36,610 bases of DNA from JBOHWJ01 sp050736615. Its GTDB lineage: Bacteria > Desulfobacterota > Binatia > Binatales > Binataceae. The stretch covers positions 1 to 36,610 of the forward strand of contig JBOHWL010000131.1 of NCBI GenBank assembly GCA_050736615.1, read 5' to 3'. The notes beneath the pieces were generated by a model, which saw only the letters and a list, made by a program, of their open reading frames with translations, was not told where the DNA came from and ran no database searches. A program made the position numbers and the translations under genes. Positions 1 through 8,091 of the stretch are shown piece after piece; position 1 is the stretch's first letter; the number at the start of each line of letters is the position of its first letter.

Positions 1-162
1 GTCTTCGATTTCCTTCGGGTCGAGCGCCGGGTTGCGTTCCATTAGCGCGCGCACGCACTTGACGCCGAGTTCATCGGCTCGAACATTCTTGTAGTAACTC
101 TGATCGCGTCCGGCACGCCCTATCGGAGTACGTATCGCATCGACAATTACCACTTGGCGCAT
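1..162 (-). CDS. Thiolase (acetyl-CoA acetyltransferase family), N-terminal part, cut by window edge
   Basis: Reading leftwards from an ATG at 162-160 gives 54 codons open to the window edge. The product begins MRQVVIVDAIRTPIGRAG, followed by a Tyr-Tyr-Lys and a RADELG segment. This is the classic N-terminus of thiolases (VIVxAxRTPxG, then the loop before the active-site Cys helix). Thiolases condense or cleave acyl-CoA thioesters in beta-oxidation or ketone/PHB metabolism; which one cannot be told from this piece. An AGAGGA ribosome site lies about 8 bases before the ATG. The active-site Cys and the C-terminal half are outside the window. The gene is divergent from the restriction genes on its right. 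Confidence 0.85.
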   Translation of the reverse strand, partial: MRQVVIVDAIRTPIGRAGRDQSYYKNVRADELGVKCVRALMERNPALDPKEIED

Positions 163-362
163 AAAGCTATCCTCTTCGACTCACATCCAGCATAACCAGC
201 CCAACCGTAGCGCGATAGGCTGAATCGCCCCGCGCTGCTCGTTGCTCCAGTTGACAATCAGCACGGCGTGGCGCAAAGACTGGTGACATTCCTAACTCAA
301 AAAAAAGTGATCGCGTCTCGCAGCCGATGCGCCGTGCAACGATGCGTAGGGGGAGAAGGGAA
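163..362. other. Divergent intergenic region between thiolase and mcrB
   Basis: These 200 bases separate two divergently oriented genes and so should hold promoters for both. A TTGACA hexamer sits at 251-256 on the plus strand, but no good -10 box follows at 16-18 bases, so no promoter is claimed. A run of eight or more A residues lies near 298-307. No inverted repeat or small gene was recognised. Confidence 0.4.
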
Positions 363-2087
363 ATGGCTCTAACTCAATACCTGGCTCAACAGTACAAACT
401 TTATCTGGAAAAGCTACCCAATGAAGATTGGCACCAAGGGTATGAAGGCCTCTGGACCAAAATACACAGCATAGCCCAGCACATCGACGGGTGTGACCGT
501 GACTCGCTTAGCAGGGCGTGCGAGCAGGCGAATGTCGCTTTTGACGACTATGTGCAAGACATCTGGTTCGTGCGCGGCGGTAATGGCGTCGCTTCCGTCG
601 GCGAAGGTGGAATATCGGAAGGGACATTTCGAAATGTAACCGAAGACGACAAATTCTGGAGGGTCTTTTCACAGACAACGAAGCTCGCCTACGGGGACCA
701 CACCGATGATGAGGTTGCGCAGTCCTATGAAGCCGCTCACCAGTGGATGGAGGGGTTTTGCCGCAAACATCAAGTGAAACGATTCCCGGCCGTGATTAAT
801 CGGGTCTTCGCTGCCTGCCTGCCCGGACGTGTAACTACTTTGGTTAGGGAGTCAACGTTCAATGAGTTCTTGGCGACCATCGGAGCCGATTTTCAAGGTA
901 ACTGGATTGAAAAGAGCCTGAGGCTGCTCGAGTGCCTTAGGGAAGGAATCGGCCAAGGACAGCTACAAAACGATACTTCGTACCACCGGACAATCTTCTT
1001 TTGGTGGCTATACGAGAACGCGGGCGCGGGAGAAGAGCGGCAGGTCATCTTCTACGGGAGTCCGGGAACCGGAAAGACCCGGAGCGCGATGCGCATCGCC
1101 GACGCGCGGATCAGCGCTTGGCGACAAAGCCACGCCGATGCTTCTCACGGCGATACCGAAATCGTGCAGTTTCACCCTTCGTTCGCGTACGAGGATTTTA
1201 TCGAGGGCCTCCGCCCCGCCGGAATCGCCAACGGACAAATCCAACTGGGATTGACCGAAGGGGTCTTCAAAGAATTTTGCCGCAATGCCGCCCGCTGGGA
1301 AATCGATTTTTTTCGGCGGGCCGGGAAGCCTCTTGACGAAAAGACAACCTTTGCCGATTTGCCAAATCGCGATTTGTCAAACAGCTTGGAACTATGGAGT
1401 TTTGCGAAGAATCTCGCTGAAGAACGGATCGTGGAGCATCTGCCCCCCTACATTTTCATCATCGACGAAATCAACCGAGCCGAACTTTCGCGGGTGCTCG
1501 GCGAAATGATGTATGCGCTAGAATACCGGGGGTTTGACCCGAACCATCGGATTCAAACCCAATACAGCGGACTTGTAAGCAATGAAAGCGAACCCGGCGC
1601 GTTCCTGTTTGTGAACGGCACAAACTGCGTGAACGGCACAAACTGCTTCTTCATACCGCATAATGTTCAGCTCTTCGGCACGATGAACATAATCGACCGC
1701 AGCGTTGAGGCGTTCGATTTCGCCCTCCGGCGGCGTTTCCGCTGGATCGAGCTGGAGTTCGACGAAACCGCAATGCGTCAGATTCTGGAGTCTTCGGACC
1801 AAGGCTGGAGTGCATGCGAAATTAACGACGCAATCAAGCGGTTTCAAGACCTGAACGTTAGTATCCACGATGAACCATATCTTGGGCCTGGTTACCGGAT
1901 CGGGCATGCGTATGCGGTTCATTTGAAGGACTATTCGGGTCCAGGAGGCATGAAGGGAGCACTTCGTTTTCTCTGGACAAATCATTTGGAGCCGCTATTG
2001 CGGGAATACCTTCGAGGCCAGGGCCAGCCGAAGAAAATCGACGAGGCGATTCAACGTTTCCGGAGCGCCTTTGGGGTGACCCGATGA
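363..2087 (+). CDS. mcrB: McrB-like AAA+ GTPase, type IV restriction motor subunit
   Basis: The 574-residue protein has an N-terminal region of about 225 residues that I do not recognise, then a McrB-type AAA+ domain. Walker A is GSPGTGKT (about residues 232-239). Walker B is IFIIDEINRAELSRVLGE (about 364-381), the McrB signature. The NTxD-like sensor is GTMNIIDRS (about 439-447), with RRRFRW after it. In the family, McrB hexamers hydrolyse GTP, recognise modified DNA through the N-terminal domain and drive the McrC nuclease. The start is the ATG at 363 because GGAGAAGGGAA lies just before it; a longer reading from 327 adds only a basic tail. The gene overlaps mcrC by ATGA at 2084-2087, so the two are translationally coupled. 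An 18-bp perfect tandem duplication (1611-1646) repeats VNGTNC within the ATPase domain. The N-terminal specificity domain is unusual, so the modification recognised is unknown. Confidence 0.88.
   Translation: MALTQYLAQQYKLYLEKLPNEDWHQGYEGLWTKIHSIAQHIDGCDRDSLSRACEQANVAFDDYVQDIWFVRGGNGVASVGEGGISEGTFRNVTEDDKFWRVFSQTTKLAYGDHTDDEVAQSYEAAHQWMEGFCRKHQVKRFPAVINRVFAACLPGRVTTLVRESTFNEFLATIGADFQGNWIEKSLRLLECLREGIGQGQLQNDTSYHRTIFFWWLYENAGAGEERQVIFYGSPGTGKTRSAMRIADARISAWRQSHADASHGDTEIVQFHPSFAYEDFIEGLRPAGIANGQIQLGLTEGVFKEFCRNAARWEIDFFRRAGKPLDEKTTFADLPNRDLSNSLELWSFAKNLAEERIVEHLPPYIFIIDEINRAELSRVLGEMMYALEYRGFDPNHRIQTQYSGLVSNESEPGAFLFVNGTNCVNGTNCFFIPHNVQLFGTMNIIDRSVEAFDFALRRRFRWIELEFDETAMRQILESSDQGWSACEINDAIKRFQDLNVSIHDEPYLGPGYRIGHAYAVHLKDYSGPGGMKGALRFLWTNHLEPLLREYLRGQGQPKKIDEAIQRFRSAFGVTR
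1611..1646 (+). repeat. Perfect 18-bp tandem duplication inside mcrB
   Basis: The unit GTGAACGGCACAAACTGC occurs twice with no gap, at 1611-1628 and 1629-1646. It keeps the frame and inserts a second VNGTNC into the protein between Walker B and the sensor motif. This looks like a recent replication-slippage duplication, since the copies are identical. Confidence 0.95.
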
Positions 2088-3541
2088 GGGTTACCGAATT
2101 TTTGAAAAAATGCCTTAAGGACAACGGTTCTGTTGCGGCCGGCTTGGCGCCGCATCGTGACGCCAATTGCATCGTTCCTCCGTTGGAGAACGGCAATGGC
2201 ACCGATAATTTGCGCAGAGCGACGAATTTTCTGCGCGATGTCGAGGAGAAGGTCAAAAACTCCCTCAGCGACGATAGTCTAATTGTCAGCTTCGGCGATG
2301 AATTCGAATTCTCCCGTGACCAGACATTCATCAATCTTCATGGAGATAGCCTGGAAAACCGCCTGACTATCGAGACGGGCAACATCATTGGTCAGGTTTG
2401 TGGGCGTTGCGAAGGATGCGCTTACGAGTTGCGTGTCGGTTCACGCTTCGGCGACCAGTTCCTTATGCATATGATCGCTTCGGCAGAGGGCTTTCTGGAA
2501 CTGGAAGACATGGGAACCGTCGCGGAGTTGCACAATACCGACTGGCTATTGGTTTATTTATGGAAAGTTCGGCTTAAGCAAGCCTTTACTGCTGGCGTCC
2601 CAAAACTCTATGTCCGGAAGACGGAACGGCTTCCAATGATTCGCGGCGATCTCGATCTCAACGCCTGTCTGCGAGTGCCAGCCGATCTCGGCCGCTATGT
2701 CTGCAATTACCGGGAACATAGTTTCGATAACGAAATCACGCGGTTGATCAATAAGACGTTCAAATATCTGGAAAGGGGCGGCAATGGTTGGGAAAGGTTG
2801 CTCGCTGACGTGCAACGCCTGCGCGGAGCGTTTCTGGAGGCATGCAACGACCGTCCACTTTTACCGGCCCGCGGTACGCGCCCGATTAGCAATCCGTATT
2901 TTGCCGCCTATGAAGAGGTCGCCAAACTAAGCCGCATGATCCTTGCCGGTGAGAGTGGCGGGTTAGGCACCGACGACGATGAATTTTCCGGCTTCCTGTT
3001 CGACGTATCGCTCCTGTTTGAACATTATATCCGCAAGCTACTCGGTGGCTCGGGGCTCACGCTCGAACCGAAAGCGACAAACCCGGTCACGCACCCCAGT
3101 GGCGGCGGCTGCCGAAGGCTTTTGCCTGATATCATGCTGCATGGTTCAAGGGGCACCTTAATTCTGGACGTGAAGTACAAGCGCTGGGAGAGTTGGACCA
3201 ACTCCAAATATCCCGGCAACTCTCGCACCGATCTATTTCAAATTATGACCTACGCGGCGGCCTACCGGCAGCGGTATCAGAACAGATGTCCTGTGTTCGG
3301 TTACGGATTCGTTTTCCCAATACAAGGAAACGAGAAAGATCCGCCACCGCAACGCTTCAAGGCATTCGGGATGCATTTCTATATCTTTTTTCTTCGGATT
3401 CCCGAGGACGAGCATTCGGACTCCAAGAATCCCGACCGCCTTGAAACAAGCATGAAAGAGAACGAGCGCGATTTCGTAAAGAACGTTGAACTAGCGCTTC
3501 AGCGGCGATTGCCGGAAATGGAGACAATCGCTAACGACTAA
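2084..3541 (+). CDS. mcrC: McrC-like PD-(D/E)xK nuclease subunit
   Basis: The product has 485 residues and belongs to the McrC family, which supplies the endonuclease of the McrBC complex and stimulates McrB GTP hydrolysis. Visible signatures are RGDLDL (about 187-192, the RGxLD motif of McrC), LLFEHYIRKLL (about 310-320), and the nuclease core RLLPDIMLHG followed by LILDVKYKRW. The catalytic residues of that core are D349 and D362-x-K364. The start codon overlaps the mcrB stop in ATGA. Length and motif order are normal, so the nuclease should be active. The pair stands alone, without other recognisable defence genes in the window. Confidence 0.9.
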   Translation: MRVTEFLKKCLKDNGSVAAGLAPHRDANCIVPPLENGNGTDNLRRATNFLRDVEEKVKNSLSDDSLIVSFGDEFEFSRDQTFINLHGDSLENRLTIETGNIIGQVCGRCEGCAYELRVGSRFGDQFLMHMIASAEGFLELEDMGTVAELHNTDWLLVYLWKVRLKQAFTAGVPKLYVRKTERLPMIRGDLDLNACLRVPADLGRYVCNYREHSFDNEITRLINKTFKYLERGGNGWERLLADVQRLRGAFLEACNDRPLLPARGTRPISNPYFAAYEEVAKLSRMILAGESGGLGTDDDEFSGFLFDVSLLFEHYIRKLLGGSGLTLEPKATNPVTHPSGGGCRRLLPDIMLHGSRGTLILDVKYKRWESWTNSKYPGNSRTDLFQIMTYAAAYRQRYQNRCPVFGYGFVFPIQGNEKDPPPQRFKAFGMHFYIFFLRIPEDEHSDSKNPDRLETSMKENERDFVKNVELALQRRLPEMETIAND

Positions 3542-3549
3542 TCAACGAG

Positions 3550-3576
3550 TGTCGCTGGTCGCCAGCGCGAGCGACA
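3550..3576. terminator. Inverted repeat after mcrC, possible weak terminator
   Basis: TGTCGCT at 3550-3556 is repeated in inverse at 3570-3576, and a shorter inner pair CGCTGG/CCAGCG lies inside. It sits nine bases after the mcrC stop, where a terminator is expected, but there is no T tract after it. It also faces the transporter remnant from the other strand. Confidence 0.35.
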
Positions 3577-3587
3577 TCCGCCGTCTT

Positions 3588-3803
3588 TCAGTACCACGCG
3601 AGGAGGGTGACGCCAGCGATCATCAGCACCACGCCGAGGCCGCGCCCCACGCCGACCGTATGCAACGGCAGTCCCATCACCCCGAATTGAACGAGCACCA
3701 CCGACATTATCAGATTGGCGCCAATCGCCACCGCGGCATAGGGCCCCACACGAATGCGATCGACGAATAGTAGCCTCGCACCGACCGCGAACGCGCCCGC
3801 CTC
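3588..3803 (-). pseudogene. C-terminal remnant of a YdcZ/DUF606-type (DMT superfamily) transporter
   Basis: About 70 codons on the minus strand end with VLVQFGVMGLPLHTVGVGRG and then LGVVLMIAGVTLL. This is the final two membrane helices of YdcZ/DUF606 small permeases, whose usual C-terminus reads roughly LLIDHFGLxGxPxxxLxxxRLLGVxLxxAGV. The part matching the family starts near 3803; upstream of it the reading becomes basic, non-membrane and unrelated. The usual N-terminal three helices are missing. I read this as a decayed gene fragment. A short functional membrane protein is less likely because no start with a ribosome site was found. Confidence 0.55.
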
Positions 3804-3894
3804 CTTCTCGCACCCGAAACATGCGGTTGACAATCGAGGTCGCCGCGCGTCAAGCCTTAAAATAGACGCGTGCGGTTGGCGCAGGGGAAAACTT

Positions 3895-5097
3895 ATGGAC
3901 GTCGGCGACAAAACGGCTGGCAAGGCACACTCGAAGATATTGGCGGCCAGCCGCCAGTACGAGCCTTACCTGGAGGCCGCTTGGGGCTTCAAGAACGCCT
4001 GGTACCCGGCAGTGTTAAGCTCGGAGGTCGGCGAAAAACAGGTTACGGGCGTGGTAATGGCGGGGCATGAAATCCTGCTGCGCCGCGCCAATGGCCGCGT
4101 TTATGCCCTCGCCGACCGCTGTGCCCATCGCGGCGTGAAAATCTCGGCACGCCCGACCTGCTTCAACGACACGACCGTCACCTGCTGGTATCACGGCTTC
4201 ACCTACGGCCTCGATGACGGTGTGCTGAAAACCATCGTCGCCTCGCCCGGCGATCCGCTGATTGGCAAAGTCAGGATTCGGACCTATCCGGTCGAGGAAC
4301 GTGCGGGAATTGTCTTCGTCTTCGTAGGCGATGAGGAATACGAGCCGGTGCCGCCGCTTGAGGCCGACCTGCCGATTCATATTACCGACGACGCCAACGC
4401 GGTCGCGCATCTACTCGACGATCAGGTTTACGTGCGCGGCATCCATCGCATTGGCAATTCCAACTGGCGGCTCGCGGTGGAAAACGGTTTCGACCCCGGC
4501 CATCTGCTGATTCACTGGGATAACATTATTGTCGCCGCGACCGATCGCGTGATGGGTCTGGGCGCGCAACCTATCGCCGAGGACGCCGTCCGTATCATTG
4601 ATGAGCCCGACGGCCCCAAAGGCATGATGAATATGTATAACACCCGCGCCTACAAGTTCTTCCGGGAGAACAAGGCGATCGGTTTCAAGTCGCCGGGCAC
4701 CAAACCCTATTACGCGCGCACGTCAGTATATCTGCCGGGATTGCTGCTGGTTGAGCATTGGCCTTTGCCGGGATGGGCGCAATACGAATGGTACGTGCCG
4801 ACCGACGATAAGCATCATGAGTACTGGGAAATCCTTGTCGGGCGCGCGCGCAACCAGGAAGAACGCAAGCACGCCGATTATCTCTACGAGCATTTTTTTG
4901 AGCCGCTCGCGCTGCGCGATTTCAACAACAACGATCTGTTCGCGCGCGAGCAGATGCAGGAGTTTTACGAAAACCGCGACGGCTGGAATAACGAAACGCT
5001 ATGCGCGTTCGACGACGCCACGATCATATGGCGCAAAGTCGCCGCGCGTTACAATCGCGGCATCCAGGAACCGCCGCGCCGTGTCTCTTCCCGCTGA
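3895..5097 (+). CDS. Rieske non-heme iron oxygenase alpha subunit, CarAa-like
   Basis: The 400-residue protein has a Rieske [2Fe-2S] domain with C76-x-H78 and C97-xx-H100. It is followed by a mononuclear iron domain with WRLAVENGFDPGH...H (ligands H203 and H207) and D347 in FNNND. Order and wording closely follow the terminal oxygenase of carbazole 1,9a-dioxygenase (CarAa), including EWYVPTD and the C-terminal stretch around WRKVAARYNRGIQ. Such homotrimeric oxygenases activate O2 to hydroxylate aromatic or other hydrophobic substrates; the substrate here is not predictable. The start is the ATG at 3895, with AGGGG nine bases ahead; an in-frame upstream ATG at 3754 would add a basic tail lying over the transporter remnant. 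The electron donor gene follows after 5 bases. Confidence 0.9.
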   Translation: MDVGDKTAGKAHSKILAASRQYEPYLEAAWGFKNAWYPAVLSSEVGEKQVTGVVMAGHEILLRRANGRVYALADRCAHRGVKISARPTCFNDTTVTCWYHGFTYGLDDGVLKTIVASPGDPLIGKVRIRTYPVEERAGIVFVFVGDEEYEPVPPLEADLPIHITDDANAVAHLLDDQVYVRGIHRIGNSNWRLAVENGFDPGHLLIHWDNIIVAATDRVMGLGAQPIAEDAVRIIDEPDGPKGMMNMYNTRAYKFFRENKAIGFKSPGTKPYYARTSVYLPGLLLVEHWPLPGWAQYEWYVPTDDKHHEYWEILVGRARNQEERKHADYLYEHFFEPLALRDFNNNDLFAREQMQEFYENRDGWNNETLCAFDDATIIWRKVAARYNRGIQEPPRRVSSR

Positions 5098-5102
5098 TTC
5101 CA

Positions 5103-6152
5103 ATGGAAACCGCATCGCGGAACGACGCTGATCAATCCCACCGTGTGACGTTCCGATTCGAGGATGGCCTCGAGAAACAAGTCATCGTGAGGATGAGCGA
5201 GTTCGTGCTGGATGCCGCCTTGCGCCAGGACGTGCCGCTGGTTCATCAATGCCGCTCGGGAAGCTGTTCGACCTGTGTCGCACAGATCATGGGCGGCGAA
5301 ATCGAGATGACGCGCGCGCGTGCGACCTCGCTGATCGCCGCCGAAGCGGCCGAAGGCAAGCGGCTGCTGTGCAGCGCCCACGCGCTCGCCGACAGTGTCG
5401 TGCGCCTGAGCTATCCGAGCACACTCATTTATGAGAGCGCGCCGCGAGTGCTTAGCGTCAGCGTAGCTAGCTTGGAATGGCCGGTACCGAGCGTGGCGAA
5501 ACTCAGCGTCGAAATCGCCGCGGATCACGATTTCGATTTTCGTGGCGGCCAGTACCTACGCATGCGGGTGCCGCAAACCGAGGAATGGCGTTCGTACTCG
5601 ATGGCTTCGTTGCCACGCGATTTGCCCCGGCTGGATTTCCTGGTCCGCATCATCAACGGCGGCGCCATGTCGGAATATCTGCGCACGCGATGCCGTCCCG
5701 GCGACGCGGTCGAAATTGAGGGGCCGCGTGGCGCCTTTTTTCTGCGCCCCAGCCGCGCCGCCCACGTCTTCGTCGCGGGCGGGACGGGACTTGCGCCGAT
5801 ACTCTCCATCATCGACGAAATTCGCCGCCGCCCCGGCGCCAAACCGCCCATGACGTTGAGCTTCGGATGTGCCAGCGATGGGCAGTTCTTTTATCGCGAC
5901 GAGGTCGAATTAAGGGGCTGGTGGATGCCGTCGCTGAAGCTCATCCTCAGCGCCGATCGTGTCGACGATCCGCATTCTGGCTTGATTACCGGCACCCCGG
6001 TCGCCGCTCTTGGTGATAATCGGATTGATGACCCCGAAACGGTCGCCTACCTATGCGGGCCGCCTCCCATGATTGCGGCGGCGCGCCAGCGCCTAATTCA
6101 ACTCGGGCTGAAGCCAGAACGTATCTACGCCGAGAATTTCGTCGCGAGTTGA
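5103..6152 (+). CDS. Ferredoxin-fused flavin reductase, electron donor of the Rieske oxygenase
   Basis: The 349-residue protein has three parts. An N-terminal plant-type [2Fe-2S] ferredoxin domain carries C50, C55, C58 and C90. An FAD domain carries RSYS (163-166). A NAD(P)-binding domain carries GGTGLAP (226-232) and CGPPPM (318-323). This is the CarAd/BenC-type layout: electrons go from NAD(P)H through FAD and the [2Fe-2S] centre to the partner oxygenase. The ATG at 5103 places the ferredoxin fold at the normal distance; the longer reading from 5001 overlaps the oxygenase gene. It lies 5 bases after the oxygenase stop and 3 bases before the next gene, so all three are probably one transcript. 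All cofactor residues are present. Confidence 0.92.
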   Translation: METASRNDADQSHRVTFRFEDGLEKQVIVRMSEFVLDAALRQDVPLVHQCRSGSCSTCVAQIMGGEIEMTRARATSLIAAEAAEGKRLLCSAHALADSVVRLSYPSTLIYESAPRVLSVSVASLEWPVPSVAKLSVEIAADHDFDFRGGQYLRMRVPQTEEWRSYSMASLPRDLPRLDFLVRIINGGAMSEYLRTRCRPGDAVEIEGPRGAFFLRPSRAAHVFVAGGTGLAPILSIIDEIRRRPGAKPPMTLSFGCASDGQFFYRDEVELRGWWMPSLKLILSADRVDDPHSGLITGTPVAALGDNRIDDPETVAYLCGPPPMIAAARQRLIQLGLKPERIYAENFVAS

Positions 6153-6155
6153 TCG

Positions 6156-7490
6156 ATGGCAAGTGAAACCCGGCCTCTGCCCTTATCCGCCGAGCAGCAA
6201 AGTTGGTACAGCAGCGCTTGCGCGCAGCTTGATCCCAATCGTTTAAAGAATCTTCTGCTGGCGCTGATCGACATTCATAGCCCCACGGGCGCCGAGCGCG
6301 GCGCGAGCGAATTTATCGCCGCCTGGATGCGCCAGCGACTCGGTGGCCGCGCCTTCTACCAGCCTATCAACGAGGATACCGGCAACGCCGTCGGTGAGAT
6401 TCGCGGAAGTGGCGGCGGCGCCAGCCTGCTGCTTTATGCCCCCATCGATACTCACCTCGAGGCTGAGCCCGCGCGTGACGTGCCATGGGTAGGACCGGTG
6501 TTGCGCGCCGACATGAGGCCCAAGGGGTTCGCCGACGGTGACATGATTTATGGCTTGGGCGCCGCTAATCCGAAATGCATGGTGGCGACCATTGCGGAGA
6601 TCGCGACGGCACTTTTCGCGGCGCGTGTGCCTCTATGCGGCGATCTACAGGTTGCGTTCGCGGGTGGCGGAATGCCGGTGAACATTTCGTCCCGGCGCAA
6701 CTTTGGGATGAGCGACGGCGTTTATCATCTGCTCACTCGCGGTATCGCGCCGGACTTCGCGATCATCATGAAGCCGGTGTGGCGTGTTTACGCCGAAGAG
6801 CCGGGGATGTGCTGGTTCAAGGTGTCGGTGCGCGGCACCATGGGCTATGCGGGGATTCCGCGCGGCACTCCCGGCTATCGGAGCTCGATCATTCCCGCCG
6901 CGCGGATTATTGAGGAACTTGAAAGCTGGATTCCCGAATACACCGCGCGCAACACCTCGGGCGAAATCGCGCCCGAGGGTCATATCTCGGCGATTCGCGC
7001 GGGCTGGCCTGAGAAACCTTCGTTTCCTTCCGCCACGACCGAAATCTATCTGGACCTGCGTTGCAATCCGCGGACCACTCCGGCGGAGGTGAAAGCGCAA
7101 TTCGCCGCCGCGATGAGCACGATTCGCGCACGCCATCCCGAAACCGAGTTGGAGTGGGAGATGTTCGGCGCCTGTCCTGGCGGCGCCACCGCTCCGGGCA
7201 ACTGGATCATTCAATCGGCGCGGCGCGGCTGGGAGCATGTGCAGGGACGTCCGCACGGCGACCCGCCCAAGCTCGGCGGTCAAACCGATGGCGCGTTGAT
7301 CCGCCGCCTCGGGATTCCTTGCGCGCGGATCGGTTTCCCCTGGCCGCCGCGCAACTGCCCCCCTGAGTATCGCGAGGGACTGGGCGGAATGGGAGTCGCT
7401 TTTATCCCGGATTTAATCAAGTCGGCCCGCGCCATCATGTATGCCGTGATCGATACGCTAGCGCGTCCGCGCAAAGAACTGGGATTGTAA
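6156..7490 (+). CDS. M20-peptidase-fold protein with degenerate metal site (candidate pseudoenzyme)
   Basis: The 444-residue protein has the M20 (ArgE/DapE/carboxypeptidase G2) layout: a catalytic fold, a lid or dimerisation domain at about 218-330, and the closing GGxTD segment (374-378). The metal ligands appear replaced. The usual GHxD reads APID (95-98), keeping only the catalytic Asp. GRGxxDxK reads GLGAANPK (133-140), Asp to Asn. The EE pair reads GG (about 170-172). The later Glu/Asp is Lys206. The final His region reads PPRNCPPEY (398-405). I align these by eye. A normal zinc amidohydrolase reaction is therefore doubtful; a binding, scaffold or metal-independent role is possible. It starts 3 bases after the reductase gene, so it belongs to the oxygenase operon. 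Confidence 0.8.
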   Translation: MASETRPLPLSAEQQSWYSSACAQLDPNRLKNLLLALIDIHSPTGAERGASEFIAAWMRQRLGGRAFYQPINEDTGNAVGEIRGSGGGASLLLYAPIDTHLEAEPARDVPWVGPVLRADMRPKGFADGDMIYGLGAANPKCMVATIAEIATALFAARVPLCGDLQVAFAGGGMPVNISSRRNFGMSDGVYHLLTRGIAPDFAIIMKPVWRVYAEEPGMCWFKVSVRGTMGYAGIPRGTPGYRSSIIPAARIIEELESWIPEYTARNTSGEIAPEGHISAIRAGWPEKPSFPSATTEIYLDLRCNPRTTPAEVKAQFAAAMSTIRARHPETELEWEMFGACPGGATAPGNWIIQSARRGWEHVQGRPHGDPPKLGGQTDGALIRRLGIPCARIGFPWPPRNCPPEYREGLGGMGVAFIPDLIKSARAIMYAVIDTLARPRKELGL

Positions 7491-7560
7491 TTAAACCCCT
7501 GATTACTAATGCGAGAGTTTATATCGCCAGTGCGCACGACAGAATGATAGAGTAGTCAGC

Positions 7561-8091
7561 ATGGGAAAGGCAGCTCAAAACGAACACGACCAGAATTCGC
7601 TGTATAAGCGCGACCCATATACATGGGCGTTGGAGCAGGCGCGAGCGCTCAGGGAACGCCGCTCGGCCGCGCTCGACTGGGACAATGTGGCGGAGGAAAT
7701 CGAGGACGTGGGACAGCGTCAACGAGACAAACTAACCAGCTACTTAGCTCGAATCTTACAGCATCTTTGGAAATTGTCCCACTGGAGTTCAATGCGGACC
7801 CGCAACCAGCGCATTTGGCGGGTAGAAATAGATGCATATCGTGACAGCGCGCACCAACAGCTCCGTCGGAATCCAGGATTGAAAGGCTCGATAGAGGATA
7901 TTTTCGCCGACGCTTGGATGGAAGCACGACGGGAATTGGCCAGAGATGCCGCAAAACTCGCGGCAAATGATGACTATTTTACCACCTTCGCCGATCGCCA
8001 AGTCTATCCTGAAGATTGCCCTTGGACGGTCGAACAGGCGCTCGACGAGGATTTCTGGCCGGATCTCGAGAAAAACGGAAATCCCACTTAG
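7561..8091 (+). CDS. DUF29 family protein
   Basis: The 176-residue protein has the DUF29 layout: an N-terminal YKRDPYTWALEQARALRERR segment and WDNVAEEIEDVGQRQRDKL. The central part is LARILQHLWKLSHW with W-R-V-E-I after it, and the acidic tail has YPEDCPWTVEQALDEDFWPD. The family is common in cyanobacteria and proteobacteria; its function is unknown. It is helical and soluble, with no signal peptide. It is separated by 70 bases from the oxygenase operon and may have its own promoter. Its stop overlaps that of the opposing RND gene: the shared bases TTAG at 8088-8091 form both stops. Confidence 0.85.
   Translation: MGKAAQNEHDQNSLYKRDPYTWALEQARALRERRSAALDWDNVAEEIEDVGQRQRDKLTSYLARILQHLWKLSHWSSMRTRNQRIWRVEIDAYRDSAHQQLRRNPGLKGSIEDIFADAWMEARRELARDAAKLAANDDYFTTFADRQVYPEDCPWTVEQALDEDFWPDLEKNGNPT

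Noticed and set aside
251..279. Sigma-70 promoter from TTGACA at 251
   Set aside because: The expected -10 place reads CAAAGA, so the match is only half a promoter.
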